DNA of 34,888 bases from Nautiliaceae bacterium (GTDB lineage Bacteria; Campylobacterota; Campylobacteria; Campylobacterales; Nautiliaceae). Made by a program: the position numbers and the translations under genes. The stretch is taken from the NCBI GenBank assembly GCA_027008345.1, contig JALTBU010000056.1, positions 1-34,888 on the forward strand, in the 5' to 3' direction. The notes below the pieces were generated by a model. That model was not told the origin of the DNA and did not search any database. It was given only the letters and a program-made list of their open reading frames with translations. Positions 23,858 through 33,504 of the stretch are shown here, one piece after another; position 1 is the first letter of the stretch, and the number at the start of each line of letters is the position of its first letter.

Positions 23858-24549
23858 CTTAATCCTTTATAAAGCATAAAAAATCCTACTAATATAAGTA
23901 AAACCCCGCTAACTTTTTCAATTAATCCCATATATTTTTTCATTTTTTCAATTAACTTCAAACTCATTACAGTAAATAACGCCATTAATATAAAAGGAAG
24001 AGCAAGGCCAGATGTATATAAAAACATCATAAAGACACTTTTTGCCGGTTCAGTTGCAGCCATCCCGACTATTGTTCCAAATATAGGACCAATACAAGGA
24101 GTCCATCCAAGAGCAAATGAAACTCCTAAAAGAAAACTTCCTACATTTTGTAAATTAAGTCTTTTTTCATACTGTAAAAACTTAATTTTAAAAAATCCTC
24201 CGATATGAAGCCCAAAAATTATAATAATTATTGCAGCTACAATATTAAAAACTTTATTATGAAAAAAATTACCTATTAAATTTGCCATTGCGGCTCCTAG
24301 TAGGATAAATACCAGGGCAAAACCTAAAATAAACATAACTGAATTAATAAAAATTTTTAATTTTTCTTCTTTATTTAAACTCCTCTGCTGTAATTCAGAT
24401 GCGCTTATACCAGTAATATAAAAAAAATAAATCGGTACAAGAGGAAGTACACAGGGTGAAAGAAAAGATAAAATTCCTGCTATAAAGCTTACAATATAAG
24501 GCATTGAATCAAAATAATTAAAAAGAGAATAAACTAAATTATCAAACAT
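23854..24549 (-). CDS. ccdA: CcdA/DsbD-type transmembrane thiol reductase
   Basis: A 231-residue inner-membrane protein with six hydrophobic helices. The two redox cysteines sit in the family motifs LSPCVLPLVP (near residue 32) and GWTPCIGP (near 151). CcdA moves reducing equivalents from cytoplasmic thioredoxin to periplasmic thiol proteins and is a standard part of System II cytochrome c maturation. The CPPC protein encoded next to ccsBA (7789-8211) is its probable acceptor. It overlaps hemY by 8 bases and the mini-cytochrome gene by 4. Confidence 0.94.
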   Translation of the reverse strand: MFDNLVYSLFNYFDSMPYIVSFIAGILSFLSPCVLPLVPIYFFYITGISASELQQRSLNKEEKLKIFINSVMFILGFALVFILLGAAMANLIGNFFHNKVFNIVAAIIIIIFGLHIGGFFKIKFLQYEKRLNLQNVGSFLLGVSFALGWTPCIGPIFGTIVGMAATEPAKSVFMMFLYTSGLALPFILMALFTVMSLKLIEKMKKYMGLIEKVSGVLLILVGFFMLYKGLR

Positions 24550-25777
24550 TACCTTCCTTTATTTTTTGAGCCAATTCATAAGAATTTTTTATACAGTCAT
24601 TAAAACTGACTCCCTTATAAGCATTTCCTGTAAGGATTATACCTTCTTTTTTCGCTTCTTCAAAAATCTGACCTATAAGTTTTTGATGTCCCAAAGAATA
24701 ATTGGGAATCGCTTTTTTATGAAGTTTAAGCCAGGTTATTTTAGGATTTTTAGCACCGGTTATTTTTTCTACATCTTTTTTCGCCAGCTTTATAATCTCT
24801 TCTTCATTTAAATCTTTTATTTCAGGATATCTGGCACCTCCAAGCATCACTCTTATTCCATTTCTGTTTGGAAAAATATATTTATCCATTAAAACACCGA
24901 GTGTTTTTTCTTTAATAGTAAGAATTCCAAATCCGATCGGTTTAATATCATCATAATCAAATCCTACTATTGCCACAGGATTATAGTCTATTTTTGAGAG
25001 AAGATTTGATAATTTATTATATTTTTGTAAAATTTTTGCCGCTTCAAAAGCAGGTGTGGCAATAATTATTTTATCAAAATCTTTAAGCTCACCAATATCT
25101 CTTATTTCTTTTTTTATGAATTTTGCATTTGTTTTTTCTTTTAGTTTATTTATAAATTCACTCATTCCATATTCAAATGAATGAAGCTCACCGCTTGGCT
25201 GACCGCCTCTTTTTAATTTTATCATACCTTTAAAAAGTGAACCGTATTCGCATTCTATTTTTTTAAGTTTAGGAAAAGCTGCATTCATAGAAGTTTTAGA
25301 AGGAGTTGATGCATATATTCCTGCAAGCATCGGTACCATCATTTTTTCAGTAAACTCTTTTCCAAGACGCCTAGTTGCAAATTCTTCAACACTTTCTTCC
25401 TTATCACAAACAGGTTTTATAAAAAATTCTTTTAAAATTCTTAATTTTCCCCAAAAACTCATAATATCACTTTTTAAAAAATCAAATGGTTTTACAGGAA
25501 TTTCGACTATTTTATTATCATAAATAAATCTTTTTTTGCTGTTTTCATTAGCTTTTATTGGTTTAATACCTATCTCCTCACATAATTCCATTGTTTTAGG
25601 TGAATTACTTAAAAAGCCGTTAACACCTTCTTCAAAAAGATAACTTTCAATTTTTTGAGTATAAGCTTTCCCACCCCATTTATCTTTTTCAAACACACTT
25701 ACATCAAAATCGTTTTGTAAATAGAAAGCTAGACTAAGACCGCTTATTCCTCCTCCTATAATGGCTAATTTTTGCAT
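24542..25777 (-). CDS. hemY: HemY-type protoporphyrinogen oxidase (FAD-dependent)
   Basis: Oxidises protoporphyrinogen IX to protoporphyrin IX. The 411 residues have the FAD motif AIIGGGISGLS (about 5-15), an acidic end of strand 2 (VFEKDKWGG), the EEGVNGFLSNSP segment, the GIYAS motif near 170 typical of this family, and a C-terminal LTGNAYKGVSFNDCI FAD segment. It is short compared with the usual 450-470. Many Campylobacterota use HemJ at this step; a HemY-type enzyme next to anaerobic HemN in the same genome is notable. The electron acceptor is not shown by the sequence. It overlaps lgt by 13 bases and ccdA by 8. Confidence 0.88.
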   Translation of the reverse strand: MQKLAIIGGGISGLSLAFYLQNDFDVSVFEKDKWGGKAYTQKIESYLFEEGVNGFLSNSPKTMELCEEIGIKPIKANENSKKRFIYDNKIVEIPVKPFDFLKSDIMSFWGKLRILKEFFIKPVCDKEESVEEFATRRLGKEFTEKMMVPMLAGIYASTPSKTSMNAAFPKLKKIECEYGSLFKGMIKLKRGGQPSGELHSFEYGMSEFINKLKEKTNAKFIKKEIRDIGELKDFDKIIIATPAFEAAKILQKYNKLSNLLSKIDYNPVAIVGFDYDDIKPIGFGILTIKEKTLGVLMDKYIFPNRNGIRVMLGGARYPEIKDLNEEEIIKLAKKDVEKITGAKNPKITWLKLHKKAIPNYSLGHQKLIGQIFEEAKKEGIILTGNAYKGVSFNDCIKNSYELAQKIKEGNV

Positions 25778-26580
25778 TGTTTTCTCCTATATATTAAAAC
25801 TATAAGACCTGTTATTATCATAAATGAGCTTAATATCTGTCCCATTGTAAATGGACCTATTATAAATCCAAGCTGAACATCAGGCTGGCGCCAAAATTCG
25901 CACAAAAATCTAAAAAATCCATAGGTCACAAGATAAAGACCTATAAGTTCCCCTATACATTTATAAAACTTTTTATAATAAAAATAGATAATTAAAAAAC
26001 TGACTATACCTTCAAAAAAGGCTTCATAAATTCCTATCGGATGCCTGAATGCCCCCTCGATATATACTCCCCAAGGCACATCTGTAACTCTTCCTACAAT
26101 CCTTCCGTTTAGAAAATTACCTATTCTTCCAAAAACATAAGCAAGAGGTACGGCAAGCGCTACTACATCCAATATTTTCCAAAAATTAACTTTTTTAAAA
26201 TAACAAAACAAAATTGTAGCAACGGCAAATCCTATAACCGCTCCATGGTAACTCATACCTGCAATTCCTACAAACTTACCGTTTATAAAAGGATTAAAAG
26301 CCTGCCATGGATGAAGAAGATAATATTTTTGATATCCCGGCATATAAAAAAGAACATACCCAAATCTTGCCCCAAGAATTACACCAATTTCAGCCCATAT
26401 AAAATATTCATCAATTGTTTTTTTATCAAATCCGAGTTTTTCACCAAATTTAACACCCAAATAATACCCGACAATCAATGCAGTAATATACATAAGGGCA
26501 TACCAGTGGACTTTAAAACCAAAAAAAGAAAAAGCTATAGGATTTATATGAGAGTAAATATGCTGCCAAAATTCAATCAA
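25765..26580 (-). CDS. lgt: Prolipoprotein diacylglyceryl transferase
   Basis: Transfers diacylglyceryl to the lipobox cysteine of prolipoproteins at the inner membrane. The 271 residues hold about seven helices and the conserved GMSYHGAVIG (essential His of the HGG loop, here HGA), GRIGNFLNGRIVGR (Lgt signature, with Arg where Glu is usual) and RHPIGIYEA (usually RHPSQLYE). The C-terminal EFWRQPDVQLG is also conserved. The variations are modest and probably lineage-specific. It overlaps hemY by 13 bases. The operon also encodes one of its likely substrates, the lipoprotein at 22795-23625. Confidence 0.95.
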   Translation of the reverse strand: MIEFWQHIYSHINPIAFSFFGFKVHWYALMYITALIVGYYLGVKFGEKLGFDKKTIDEYFIWAEIGVILGARFGYVLFYMPGYQKYYLLHPWQAFNPFINGKFVGIAGMSYHGAVIGFAVATILFCYFKKVNFWKILDVVALAVPLAYVFGRIGNFLNGRIVGRVTDVPWGVYIEGAFRHPIGIYEAFFEGIVSFLIIYFYYKKFYKCIGELIGLYLVTYGFFRFLCEFWRQPDVQLGFIIGPFTMGQILSSFMIITGLIVLIYRRKQCKN

Positions 26581-26609
26581 AATTTTTCCTTTTTAAAAAT
26601 AAAACTATC

Positions 26610-26650
26610 ATTCCTAATTCCTAATTCCTTTTTCCTCTTCCCTCATCCCT
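26610..26650. repeat. Low-complexity microrepeat tract at the end of the Fe-S protein gene
   Basis: ATTCCTA occurs twice and a third time truncated (26610-26628), continuing into TCCTCTTCCCTCATCCC. On the coding strand it reads as purine-rich GGAATTA and GGGATGAGGG units. The tract supplies the last codons of the Fe-S protein (RDEGRGKRN) and its stop, then ends before the lgt ribosome binding site. It resembles the tract at 3501-3530. Confidence 0.7.
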
Positions 26651-27913
26651 AATTACTTCAGCTATAAGTTCAAGCGGATGTTTAAAAAGTTTATTATCAC
26701 CTACTTTATCAAGATGTTCTGTTATCTGCATTCTACATGCACTACATTCAGCACTTACATATTCCGCCTCTACTTTTTTTATCATTTCAGCTTTAATAAG
26801 CCCTTCTTTTTTAGCTAAATCAAATTTTTCACTTTGAATTGTAATTCCTCCGAATCCACAGCAGATGTTTGGATCTTCCATTTCATTAATGGTATAGTTT
26901 TTAGCTATAAGACTTCTTGGCTCTTTTCTTATATTAAATACCTTACCAAAATGACATGCATCGTGATAAGTTATTTTTTTATCGGTTTGTTTAATATTTT
27001 CAAGTCTTTTTTCAAGGTCTGTATATTTATAAAGCCATTCAGTGGTTCCAAAAATTTTGGATTTTACTCTTTTGTGCCTATCAAGCCATTCAGGCATATA
27101 ATGTTTTATATACTCTTCATAATCTTTTTTAAGCATAGCAGTACATGTGGCTTCCGGGACTAAAATGGCATCCACCTCATCTAAAAAACTCTCAAAATAT
27201 TCTATATTTCTTTTTATAAGTTCCTCAGTTGTTTTAAAATCCCCTGTAAAATATGCAGGTGCCCCACAACATGCCTGTTTTTTTGGAATAAATATATCAA
27301 TATTCAAAAATTTTAAAATATCAACCAGTGCGTCTCCTACTTCCGTATAATTATAATTTGCAAGACAGCCTATAAAAATAGCAACTTTTTTTTGTGGATT
27401 TTCAACTTTAATTCTTTCAGGATATTTTTTTAGAAAACTTTTTTTTCTAAATGCAGGAAGAAGTCTTCCTTTTTTAAGCATTGGAAGATTAAATCTGCTT
27501 CTGATTGATTTTTTTTCTTCTTCAATTTTAAATCCGCAAGTCTGAAAATAAAAACCAAGTTTACTAATTATATCATAAGCCCATCTGTGTTTCAGCATAA
27601 AGAAAAATGCCCTCTTCCACCATGCTATACCGTATTTTTCAGCAACCTTAGCCCTTGCATTTTCTATCATAAAATCAGTTGGAAGTGAATTTGGACATAT
27701 TTCAACACACTGATTGCATAAAAAACACGATTCGACTGTATTTTTTAAATTTTTATCAATTTCAATTTCACCCTCATCAACAGCTTTTAAAATATCCAAA
27801 AAACCTCTTGGAGATGTTGCTTCATCTGGATTTACTCTATGAATTGTACATCCGGGAATACATTTACCGCATTTAATACATAAATCACTTATTTCGCTGA
27901 ATTTAAACACCAT
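26621..27913 (-). CDS. Fe-S oxidoreductase with two CCG domains (GlcF/LutA/HdrD-like)
   Basis: A 430-residue cytoplasmic protein. Two [4Fe-4S] motifs at the N-terminus (CIKCGKCIPGCTIHR near 12, CFLCNQCVEICP near 63) are followed by two cysteine-rich CCG domains, with CCGAPAYFTGD near 215 and ICCGFGG near 352, plus single upstream cysteines (GCLANYNY; TYHDACHFGK). This is the architecture of glycolate oxidase GlcF, glycerol-3-phosphate dehydrogenase GlpC and heterodisulfide reductase HdrD. The substrate cannot be assigned, because no flavoprotein partner gene is adjacent. The C-terminal RDEGRGKRN tail is encoded by a low-complexity repeat. It heads the operon leading into lgt. Confidence 0.87.
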   Translation of the reverse strand: MVFKFSEISDLCIKCGKCIPGCTIHRVNPDEATSPRGFLDILKAVDEGEIEIDKNLKNTVESCFLCNQCVEICPNSLPTDFMIENARAKVAEKYGIAWWKRAFFFMLKHRWAYDIISKLGFYFQTCGFKIEEEKKSIRSRFNLPMLKKGRLLPAFRKKSFLKKYPERIKVENPQKKVAIFIGCLANYNYTEVGDALVDILKFLNIDIFIPKKQACCGAPAYFTGDFKTTEELIKRNIEYFESFLDEVDAILVPEATCTAMLKKDYEEYIKHYMPEWLDRHKRVKSKIFGTTEWLYKYTDLEKRLENIKQTDKKITYHDACHFGKVFNIRKEPRSLIAKNYTINEMEDPNICCGFGGITIQSEKFDLAKKEGLIKAEMIKKVEAEYVSAECSACRMQITEHLDKVGDNKLFKHPLELIAEVIRDEGRGKRN

Positions 27914-28056
27914 CGGCCTTTTTTATGTGGAATTTATCAAAATAAAATAAAAATGTAAAGTTAATATAAATTACAATACAACAATAAAAAATAAAAGCAT
28001 TATTAAACACATAAAACTTAATCTATCTATAAATGATATTTTTAATAATTAATCAA

Positions 28057-28866
28057 TTAATCTTTTTTTAATGTATTAAGTCTTTCTGCCTTACTTCCTA
28101 TTGAAGTTATCTGAATGCCAAAATTTCCGTCGACTATAACAACTTCACCTTCACCTATTTTTTTGTCTTCAATTAAAATATCAAGAGGTTCACTCGCAAG
28201 TTGATCAAGTTCAACCACACTTCCTATATCCATAGATATTACATCTTTTAAAAGCATAATTTTACTTCCGATTCTAACTCTTAGTTGAAGCTTTATATCC
28301 ATAAGCATTTCAAGATTTTTAACTTCTTCACTTATTACAGAAGAGACTGATGTATTCTCGCTTATATTCTCTTCACCTTGAAAAAGAGATAAAAAAACAT
28401 CATCAAATAAAACTGCACATACACCCGCTATATCTTTAACCTTACAGTTAAAATTTACAATATATGAATAAATTGAAAAATCTTCTTTTTGTGTGACAAA
28501 TTCTGCATCTATTATTTCGAATTTAAGATCAGGCATATCCGGCTGAGCTTCAAGAGTAGTACTTAAAGCGCCAAGAATATTTGAAACAATCTCTTTAATT
28601 GCATCTAAATCATCCGCATCTATTTCTTCTTTTGTCTCACCTTCACCTCCAAGCATTAAATCACAAACTGCACTTGAAAATGCTGGGGGAAGTAAAAAAC
28701 ACATTCTCCCTTTTGGAGTTACTTTGACCTCAACTTTTACAAAAGGAGGATTTGGCTCGCCTATTTCTTTGGATTGTGACAAAATATTGATTTCTGGTGA
28801 AAGCCCTATTAAACCTTCAACTGTCGATTTTATCTCACTTTGCAGTAAATTTATAAAATCATTCAC
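28057..28866 (-). CDS. fliY: Flagellar motor switch protein FliY
   Basis: A 269-residue C-ring protein. The C-terminal FliN/SpoA domain (about 185-262) has the typical ISEEVKNLEMLMDIKLQLRVRIG and LDILIEDKKIGEGEVVIVDGNFGIQI segments. The N-terminal two-thirds resemble the CheC/FliM-middle fold (GGEGETKEEIDADDLDAIKEIVSNILG). There is no N-terminal CheY-binding LSQEEIDALL motif, unlike Bacillus FliY, which agrees with other Campylobacterota. It overlaps fliM by 8 bases and is last in its operon. Confidence 0.92.
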   Translation of the reverse strand: MNDFINLLQSEIKSTVEGLIGLSPEINILSQSKEIGEPNPPFVKVEVKVTPKGRMCFLLPPAFSSAVCDLMLGGEGETKEEIDADDLDAIKEIVSNILGALSTTLEAQPDMPDLKFEIIDAEFVTQKEDFSIYSYIVNFNCKVKDIAGVCAVLFDDVFLSLFQGEENISENTSVSSVISEEVKNLEMLMDIKLQLRVRIGSKIMLLKDVISMDIGSVVELDQLASEPLDILIEDKKIGEGEVVIVDGNFGIQITSIGSKAERLNTLKKD

Positions 28867-29929
28867 CTTCTTCTCCTGTTATCTGTTCAAGTTTTTGTTT
28901 TCTTTTTAGTTCCAAATATTCCAAAATTTCTTTAACTTCATCATGTTCAGTTTTGAGTTTTTCTTTTATTTTAATACATCTTCTATATCTTCTTACACCA
29001 AAATCAGCTATAAATTTTTCTCTCCCATCCACTTTTACAACCACTGTATCATTTGCAGGTCTGTCAAGTTTTATTATATCGCCTACTTCAAGCTCCATTA
29101 CTTCTTTCATATTAAGTTTGGCATACCCAAGTACAGCTTCAAGTTCTATTTTTGCACCCCTAAGCAAGGCTCTTAATTCTTTATTTCTTGATTTTCTACT
29201 ACTTGTTTCACTAAGCATCAAATCCCTGCTTGCAAGTTTTGGCAACAGAGATTCAATCGAAATAACAGGATAACATATATTCATCATACCGCTTGTCTGA
29301 CCGATTATTATCTCCATTACAACCATTATTACTATCTCATTTTGTGCAACAATTTGAACTACATTGGGACTTGATTCTTTTGCTTCTATAATAGGATAAA
29401 CTTCCATAATAGGAGACCAAACATCTTTCATATTTTGTGTAATTACTCTTAAAATCTGATCAAGAAGATTTAATTCAATATCTGTAAATTCCCTATTTGC
29501 ATCAAAAGGCACACCAGGACCACCTAAAAGCCTGTCAATCATTGGAAATACAATAGAAGGGTTTAATTCAATCACACCTTTTCCATCAAGGGGTTTAAAA
29601 GAAAAAACATTAAATGAAGTGGGACTTGGCAAGCTCATAAGAAATTCCCCATATGTCATCTGATCAACTGAGTGAAGCTGAATTTCAACAATACTTCTCA
29701 TAAGTGAAGATATATCGCTTGCGAGGTTTCTTGCCATTTTATCATGAAGTGCCCTTATACTTCTTAATTGCTCTTTACTTACTCTATTTGGTCTTTTGAA
29801 ATCATAAAGAGTAATTTGACGCTGTTCTAAAATATCCGGAGTTTTTTCAAGCTCATCCGGAGTTACCTCCTCATCTTCAACAACTTCTAAAAGAGCGTCA
29901 ATTTCCTCTTGTGATAAAATCTCAGCCAT
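28859..29929 (-). CDS. fliM: Flagellar motor switch protein FliM
   Basis: A 356-residue C-ring protein. It starts with the CheY-P-binding peptide ILSQEEIDALL (residues 4-14), then a linker, the middle domain with GGPGVPFDANREFTDIE (the conserved GGXG loop), and the SpoA-like C-terminus with the VGDIIKLDRPANDTVVVKVDG segment. It overlaps fliA by 8 bases and fliY by 8. The CheY-binding motif indicates a chemotaxis-controlled flagellum. Confidence 0.97.
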   Translation of the reverse strand: MAEILSQEEIDALLEVVEDEEVTPDELEKTPDILEQRQITLYDFKRPNRVSKEQLRSIRALHDKMARNLASDISSLMRSIVEIQLHSVDQMTYGEFLMSLPSPTSFNVFSFKPLDGKGVIELNPSIVFPMIDRLLGGPGVPFDANREFTDIELNLLDQILRVITQNMKDVWSPIMEVYPIIEAKESSPNVVQIVAQNEIVIMVVMEIIIGQTSGMMNICYPVISIESLLPKLASRDLMLSETSSRKSRNKELRALLRGAKIELEAVLGYAKLNMKEVMELEVGDIIKLDRPANDTVVVKVDGREKFIADFGVRRYRRCIKIKEKLKTEHDEVKEILEYLELKRKQKLEQITGEEGE

Positions 29930-30599
29930 TTAGTTCTTTCCTTATTTTTTTAATTACTTTTTTATGAATTTGAGAAACTCTACTTTCTGTAACTTCAAGT
30001 ATTTCTGCTATTTCTTTTAATGATAATTCTTCAAAATAATAAAGCTGTATTACCAGCTGTTCTTTTTCTGGCAAAGTTTTAAGAACTTTTTTAACAGACT
30101 CCAAAAGTTCTTCTTGTTCTATTTTTTTTTCAATATTTTCAAAATAATTAAGCTGATCTTCAATAGGCATTACACTGTATATCTCATTTGCAGTTCTTGC
30201 ACTTTTTATCTTTTCAATATCTACATTTAAAATTTCACTCAAATATTCATTACTTGGTTCATAATTATATCTGCATACATAATCCTCTATAATTTTATCA
30301 ATCTGTTTTACAAGTTTCCTGTCCCCTCTACTTAAAGTATCAAGTTTTCTTAAAAAATCAAGCATTGCCCCATATATACGTTTTTGGGCATAGCCCCAAA
30401 AATTATCATTTTGCTTGGGATCATATCTATAAGATAATTTAACAAGTTCTTCATACCCAATTGAGACAAGTTCATTAAAATCGACACTTTCAGGAAGCCT
30501 CTCTTTAAGTTTTGCTGCCATTGCCTTTACAGCTGGCATATAATCAGCTGCCAAATTTTTTTTATAAGTTTCAAGCTCCTTTACATAAGGATTACACAT
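29922..30599 (-). CDS. fliA: Flagellar sigma factor FliA (sigma 28)
   Basis: A 225-residue sigma70-family factor. Region 2 includes NELVSIGYEELVKLSYRYDP and FWGYAQKRIYGAMLDFLRKLD (-10 recognition), and region 4 near the C-terminus has LPEKEQLVIQLYYFEELSLKEIAEILEVTESRVSQ (-35 recognition). The short length and the RIYGAMLDFLR segment mark the FliA class. It directs late flagellar genes. Its start overlaps the small membrane protein gene by 8 bases, and its end overlaps fliM by 8. Confidence 0.95.
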   Translation of the reverse strand: MCNPYVKELETYKKNLAADYMPAVKAMAAKLKERLPESVDFNELVSIGYEELVKLSYRYDPKQNDNFWGYAQKRIYGAMLDFLRKLDTLSRGDRKLVKQIDKIIEDYVCRYNYEPSNEYLSEILNVDIEKIKSARTANEIYSVMPIEDQLNYFENIEKKIEQEELLESVKKVLKTLPEKEQLVIQLYYFEELSLKEIAEILEVTESRVSQIHKKVIKKIRKELNG

Positions 30600-30933
30600 T
30601 CTTTTTCTTTCTTATGATTTCAAGTTCTTCTTCTTCTATTTTTTTTATAAAATCATAACTTTGAATAATAAAATCTTCACATTTTTCAAGCTCTTTTATC
30701 TGCACATCAAGTATTTCATCGACCTGATGTTTATTAAAAAATACAATCTGTTTGATATTTAAATATTTTATAAAAAATGAAACGCTTGCTAATGAAACAA
30801 CATAAAATAAAGTAGTAATTAAAAATGTGGCAAATAGAAAATCAAAAAAATCAAAATCCTTTAAAATTGAAAATATTATCCCAATAAAAAAACCGCTAAC
30901 ACTTGCAAAATATATAAAATTCTCTCCTCTCAT
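30592..30933 (-). CDS. Small membrane protein of the flhG-fliA cluster, function unknown
   Basis: A 113-residue protein with two transmembrane helices (about 5-24 and 31-53) and a charged, probably coiled-coil C-terminal half (about 60-113, rich in Glu and Lys). No family motif is recognised. A similar small integral membrane protein stands at the same position between flhG and fliA in Campylobacter, so conservation of place suggests a flagellum-related role. It overlaps fliA by 8 bases and lies 9 bases after flhG. Confidence 0.8.
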   Translation of the reverse strand: MRGENFIYFASVSGFFIGIIFSILKDFDFFDFLFATFLITTLFYVVSLASVSFFIKYLNIKQIVFFNKHQVDEILDVQIKELEKCEDFIIQSYDFIKKIEEEELEIIRKKKNV

Positions 30934-30942
30934 TTTCTACCT

Positions 30943-31806
30943 TTAAAAACCTGCAAAAATTTTTTTGAAAAAATCTTTAATACCGCTTTTATTTTCAAGC
31001 ACATTTCGTTCCGAAATTTTGGCAATTTTTTTTGCGATTGAAAACATCTGTTCTGATACAGCCGAATTAGGAAATTCTTTTACAAAAATCTGCCTTTTTA
31101 TCGATGATGTCGAAATTATTTTATTTTTTTGTATAAATCCAAGCATTTGAAGTCTGAAATCTCTTTTTATATTGTTTTTTGCAACATTAAAAATTGTTTT
31201 AAAAACATTTCTTGCCTCTTTTTCATTTGCGACTTCATTTAACAACATATAAATCAAATCTCTTTTTTCACTTATAACTTTTATCATTGCATAAGCATCT
31301 GTTATAGCAGCAGGTTCTGGTACAGTTACAACTAACACATCATCAGCCGCATCTAAAAAAACCTGAACTCTTTTATCGATTCCCGCACTTGTGTCGATTA
31401 TAAAAAAATCATAATCTTTTAAAAAATCAAGCTGAGTAAAAAAACTGTTTAAATTTCTCTCATCTGCATATTTTATAATATCTTCACCGCTTTCACCAGG
31501 TATTAAAGTAAAACCGTCTTCAATATCAATAGCCACATCTTTTAATTCACACTCACCTTTTAATACATTAAATATATTTTTTTTAGCATTAACCCTTAAA
31601 AGCACATCAAGATTAGCAAGACCGATATCTGCATCAAACAAAGCCACTTTAAATCCAAGTGAATGAAGGGCATAACCGAGATTAGCACTGATTGTAGATT
31701 TCCCAACCCCGCCTTTACCGCTTGTAATCGCAACTACCCTTGTGGGAAGTTCTTTTTTTACATCATTTTGAACTAAATCTTTTAGTTTATCGGCCTGCGT
31801 TTTCAA
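30943..31806 (-). CDS. flhG: Flagellar number regulator FlhG (MinD-like ATPase)
   Basis: A 287-residue ParA/MinD-family ATPase. The deviant Walker A motif [10 protein letters not shown] spans residues 29-38, followed by [10 protein letters not shown] (Walker A' region) and [10 protein letters not shown] (Walker B). FlhG stimulates the FlhF GTPase and limits flagellar number and, in Campylobacter, also cell-division site choice. It overlaps flhF by 4 bases, so FlhF and FlhG are made together. Confidence 0.95.
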   Translation of the reverse strand: MKTQADKLKDLVQNDVKKELPTRVVAITSGKGGVGKSTISANLGYALHSLGFKVALFDADIGLANLDVLLRVNAKKNIFNVLKGECELKDVAIDIEDGFTLIPGESGEDIIKYADERNLNSFFTQLDFLKDYDFFIIDTSAGIDKRVQVFLDAADDVLVVTVPEPAAITDAYAMIKVISEKRDLIYMLLNEVANEKEARNVFKTIFNVAKNNIKRDFRLQMLGFIQKNKIISTSSIKRQIFVKEFPNSAVSEQMFSIAKKIAKISERNVLENKSGIKDFFKKIFAGF

Positions 31807-32999
31807 CTAAGCTCCTTTTCTAAAATACCTTTTAAAAGATATTCTGCATTTGCTTCCATTAAATCATCAGGAACTTCCTGACCAATAGAGTAATAACTGA
31901 CAGGTTTTTTAGTATCAAGAAGAAGAGAAAAAATATTGCCGTAATTTCTTGTCTCATCTAGTTTTGTAAATATCAGGGTATCAATAGGTAAAATTGAAAA
32001 ATTATTATAAATATCCGTTAAATCTTCATATTTGGTTATTGCCGAAAGTACGAGATTTATATTAATTTCAGCAAAAGTATTAATTTTTAAAAAACTGCTG
32101 AGTTTTTCTATTTTTTCTTTATCGTGTTGAGAACTACCAACAGTATCTATCAAAATATAATCATTATGTCTTAGTGCTTTTAATGCTTCTTCGAAATCAC
32201 TCGGATCAACAACCGTTTCAATAGGAAGTCTCATCATTTTTGCATAAGTCATAAGCTGTTCAACAGCCCCGATTCTGTATGTATCAAGTGTAATAATTCC
32301 GACTTTATGACGTGCACTCAGTTTATAAGCATACCTTGCGGCAAGTTTTGCTATGGTAGTGGTTTTCCCAACACCGGTAGGTCCTACAAACATCATAATT
32401 TTTTTATGAGGAGGTTTTATTTCCCTTTCTATTCTTACCGGTATCATTTTTTTAAGCAATGTATGAAAATATCTTTTTATTGCGGTTCTGTTTTTTCTCA
32501 TTTTAAGAGGCATATATTTAATAGTAAGTCTCATTATCTCATCAAGATGTTTTGAAGCAATACCACTTGCTTTTGCAAGAGCATATATTTCACTAAATTC
32601 AGGAGGTAATTCGAGTTCATTTTTATTTGTTATATCCCATACTGTTGCTTGAAGATATTTTAGGGTATCCGCAATTTTTGAAATCTCTTCTTTAAGAGCC
32701 ATAATTTCGTCATTGTTAACTGGTCTTAAACTATTAGTCACTTTCTTTTCATTTTTAGATAAAGAGCTTATTTCTTTTGCAGCAGTAGAAAGTTTTAAAA
32801 GTACTTCATCGTTTTTTTTAGGTTCAATTTTTTTTACATCTTCCTCGACGGCAACAACAATCTCATATAATCCGGGAGAACTGAGGGTTTTCCTTTTTAT
32901 TTCTTTACTTGAAACAATTACAACATCATCTCCAAGCTCGGTTTTAATTTTATTGAGTGCCTCTGTATATGTGGGTGCCGTAAATGTTTTAAGTTTCAA
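31803..32999 (-). CDS. flhF: Flagellar placement GTPase FlhF (SRP-type)
   Basis: A 398-residue GTPase. An N-terminal basic/B domain ([23 protein letters not shown]) is followed by an NG domain with G1 [12 protein letters not shown] (206-217), the [15 protein letters not shown] motif near 245 and G3 DTVGSSQHD near 288, with FTKLDE near 347 (G4). It marks the pole for flagellar assembly and in Campylobacterota is needed for sigma54-dependent flagellar genes. It overlaps folK by 11 bases and flhG by 4. Confidence 0.96.
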   Translation of the reverse strand: MKLKTFTAPTYTEALNKIKTELGDDVVIVSSKEIKRKTLSSPGLYEIVVAVEEDVKKIEPKKNDEVLLKLSTAAKEISSLSKNEKKVTNSLRPVNNDEIMALKEEISKIADTLKYLQATVWDITNKNELELPPEFSEIYALAKASGIASKHLDEIMRLTIKYMPLKMRKNRTAIKRYFHTLLKKMIPVRIEREIKPPHKKIMMFVGPTGVGKTTTIAKLAARYAYKLSARHKVGIITLDTYRIGAVEQLMTYAKMMRLPIETVVDPSDFEEALKALRHNDYILIDTVGSSQHDKEKIEKLSSFLKINTFAEININLVLSAITKYEDLTDIYNNFSILPIDTLIFTKLDETRNYGNIFSLLLDTKKPVSYYSIGQEVPDDLMEANAEYLLKGILEKELS

Positions 33000-33504
33000 T
33001 TTTATCCTTTAAAGCAAGTGGTACCAAAACCGAATCCCTTTGTTTAAAATACGGATGCGGCAATATTAAACCGGGTCTATTGATTTTTATATTGTCATAA
33101 ATAATTATATCTAAATCCAGAGTCCTTGGAGCGTTTTTGAAACTTCTTTTTCTTCCAAATTTTTTTTCTGTATAAAGCAAAAACCTCAAAAGCTCATAAG
33201 GAGAAAAATTTGTATAAATAACCAAAATCGTATTATAAAAATAAGGCTGATTTAAATAACCAAAAGGAGGATTTTTATAAATTACCGATGTTTGTACAAT
33301 ATCTATTTTTGGATGTGAATTTAAAAAAGCATACAATTTTTTAAATCTTCTTGTACACTCTCCTAAATTACAGCCCACTCCTATTAAAGCCTTGTGTCTT
33401 TTCATTGATTTTTTTATTTTTGCAGGGAAAAAAACGGAAGAAAAAATTTCTTTATCATCTATTTTTATTTTTCTAAAACCTCTTTTTAATTGTAACTTTC
33501 CCAT
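32989..33504 (-). CDS. folK: 2-amino-4-hydroxy-6-hydroxymethyldihydropteridine pyrophosphokinase
   Basis: Transfers pyrophosphate from ATP to 6-hydroxymethyl-dihydropterin in folate synthesis. The 171 residues start with an about 35-residue basic extension before the HPPK domain (ALIGVGCNLGECTRRF). The domain signature RTLDLDIIIYD is near 130, and LPHPYFKQRDSVLVPL closes it. The position between aroQ/peptidase and flhF is conserved in Campylobacterota. It starts directly behind the small gene at 33505-33669 and overlaps flhF by 11 bases. Confidence 0.94.
   Translation of the reverse strand: MGKLQLKRGFRKIKIDDKEIFSSVFFPAKIKKSMKRHKALIGVGCNLGECTRRFKKLYAFLNSHPKIDIVQTSVIYKNPPFGYLNQPYFYNTILVIYTNFSPYELLRFLLYTEKKFGRKRSFKNAPRTLDLDIIIYDNIKINRPGLILPHPYFKQRDSVLVPLALKDKIET

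Noticed and set aside
27914-28056. Hidden gene or RNA in the gap between fliY and the Fe-S protein gene
   Set aside because: The 143 bases are very AT-rich, with short ATTAAT palindromes but no credible frame, terminator stem or RNA fold; they probably only hold the promoter of the Fe-S protein gene.
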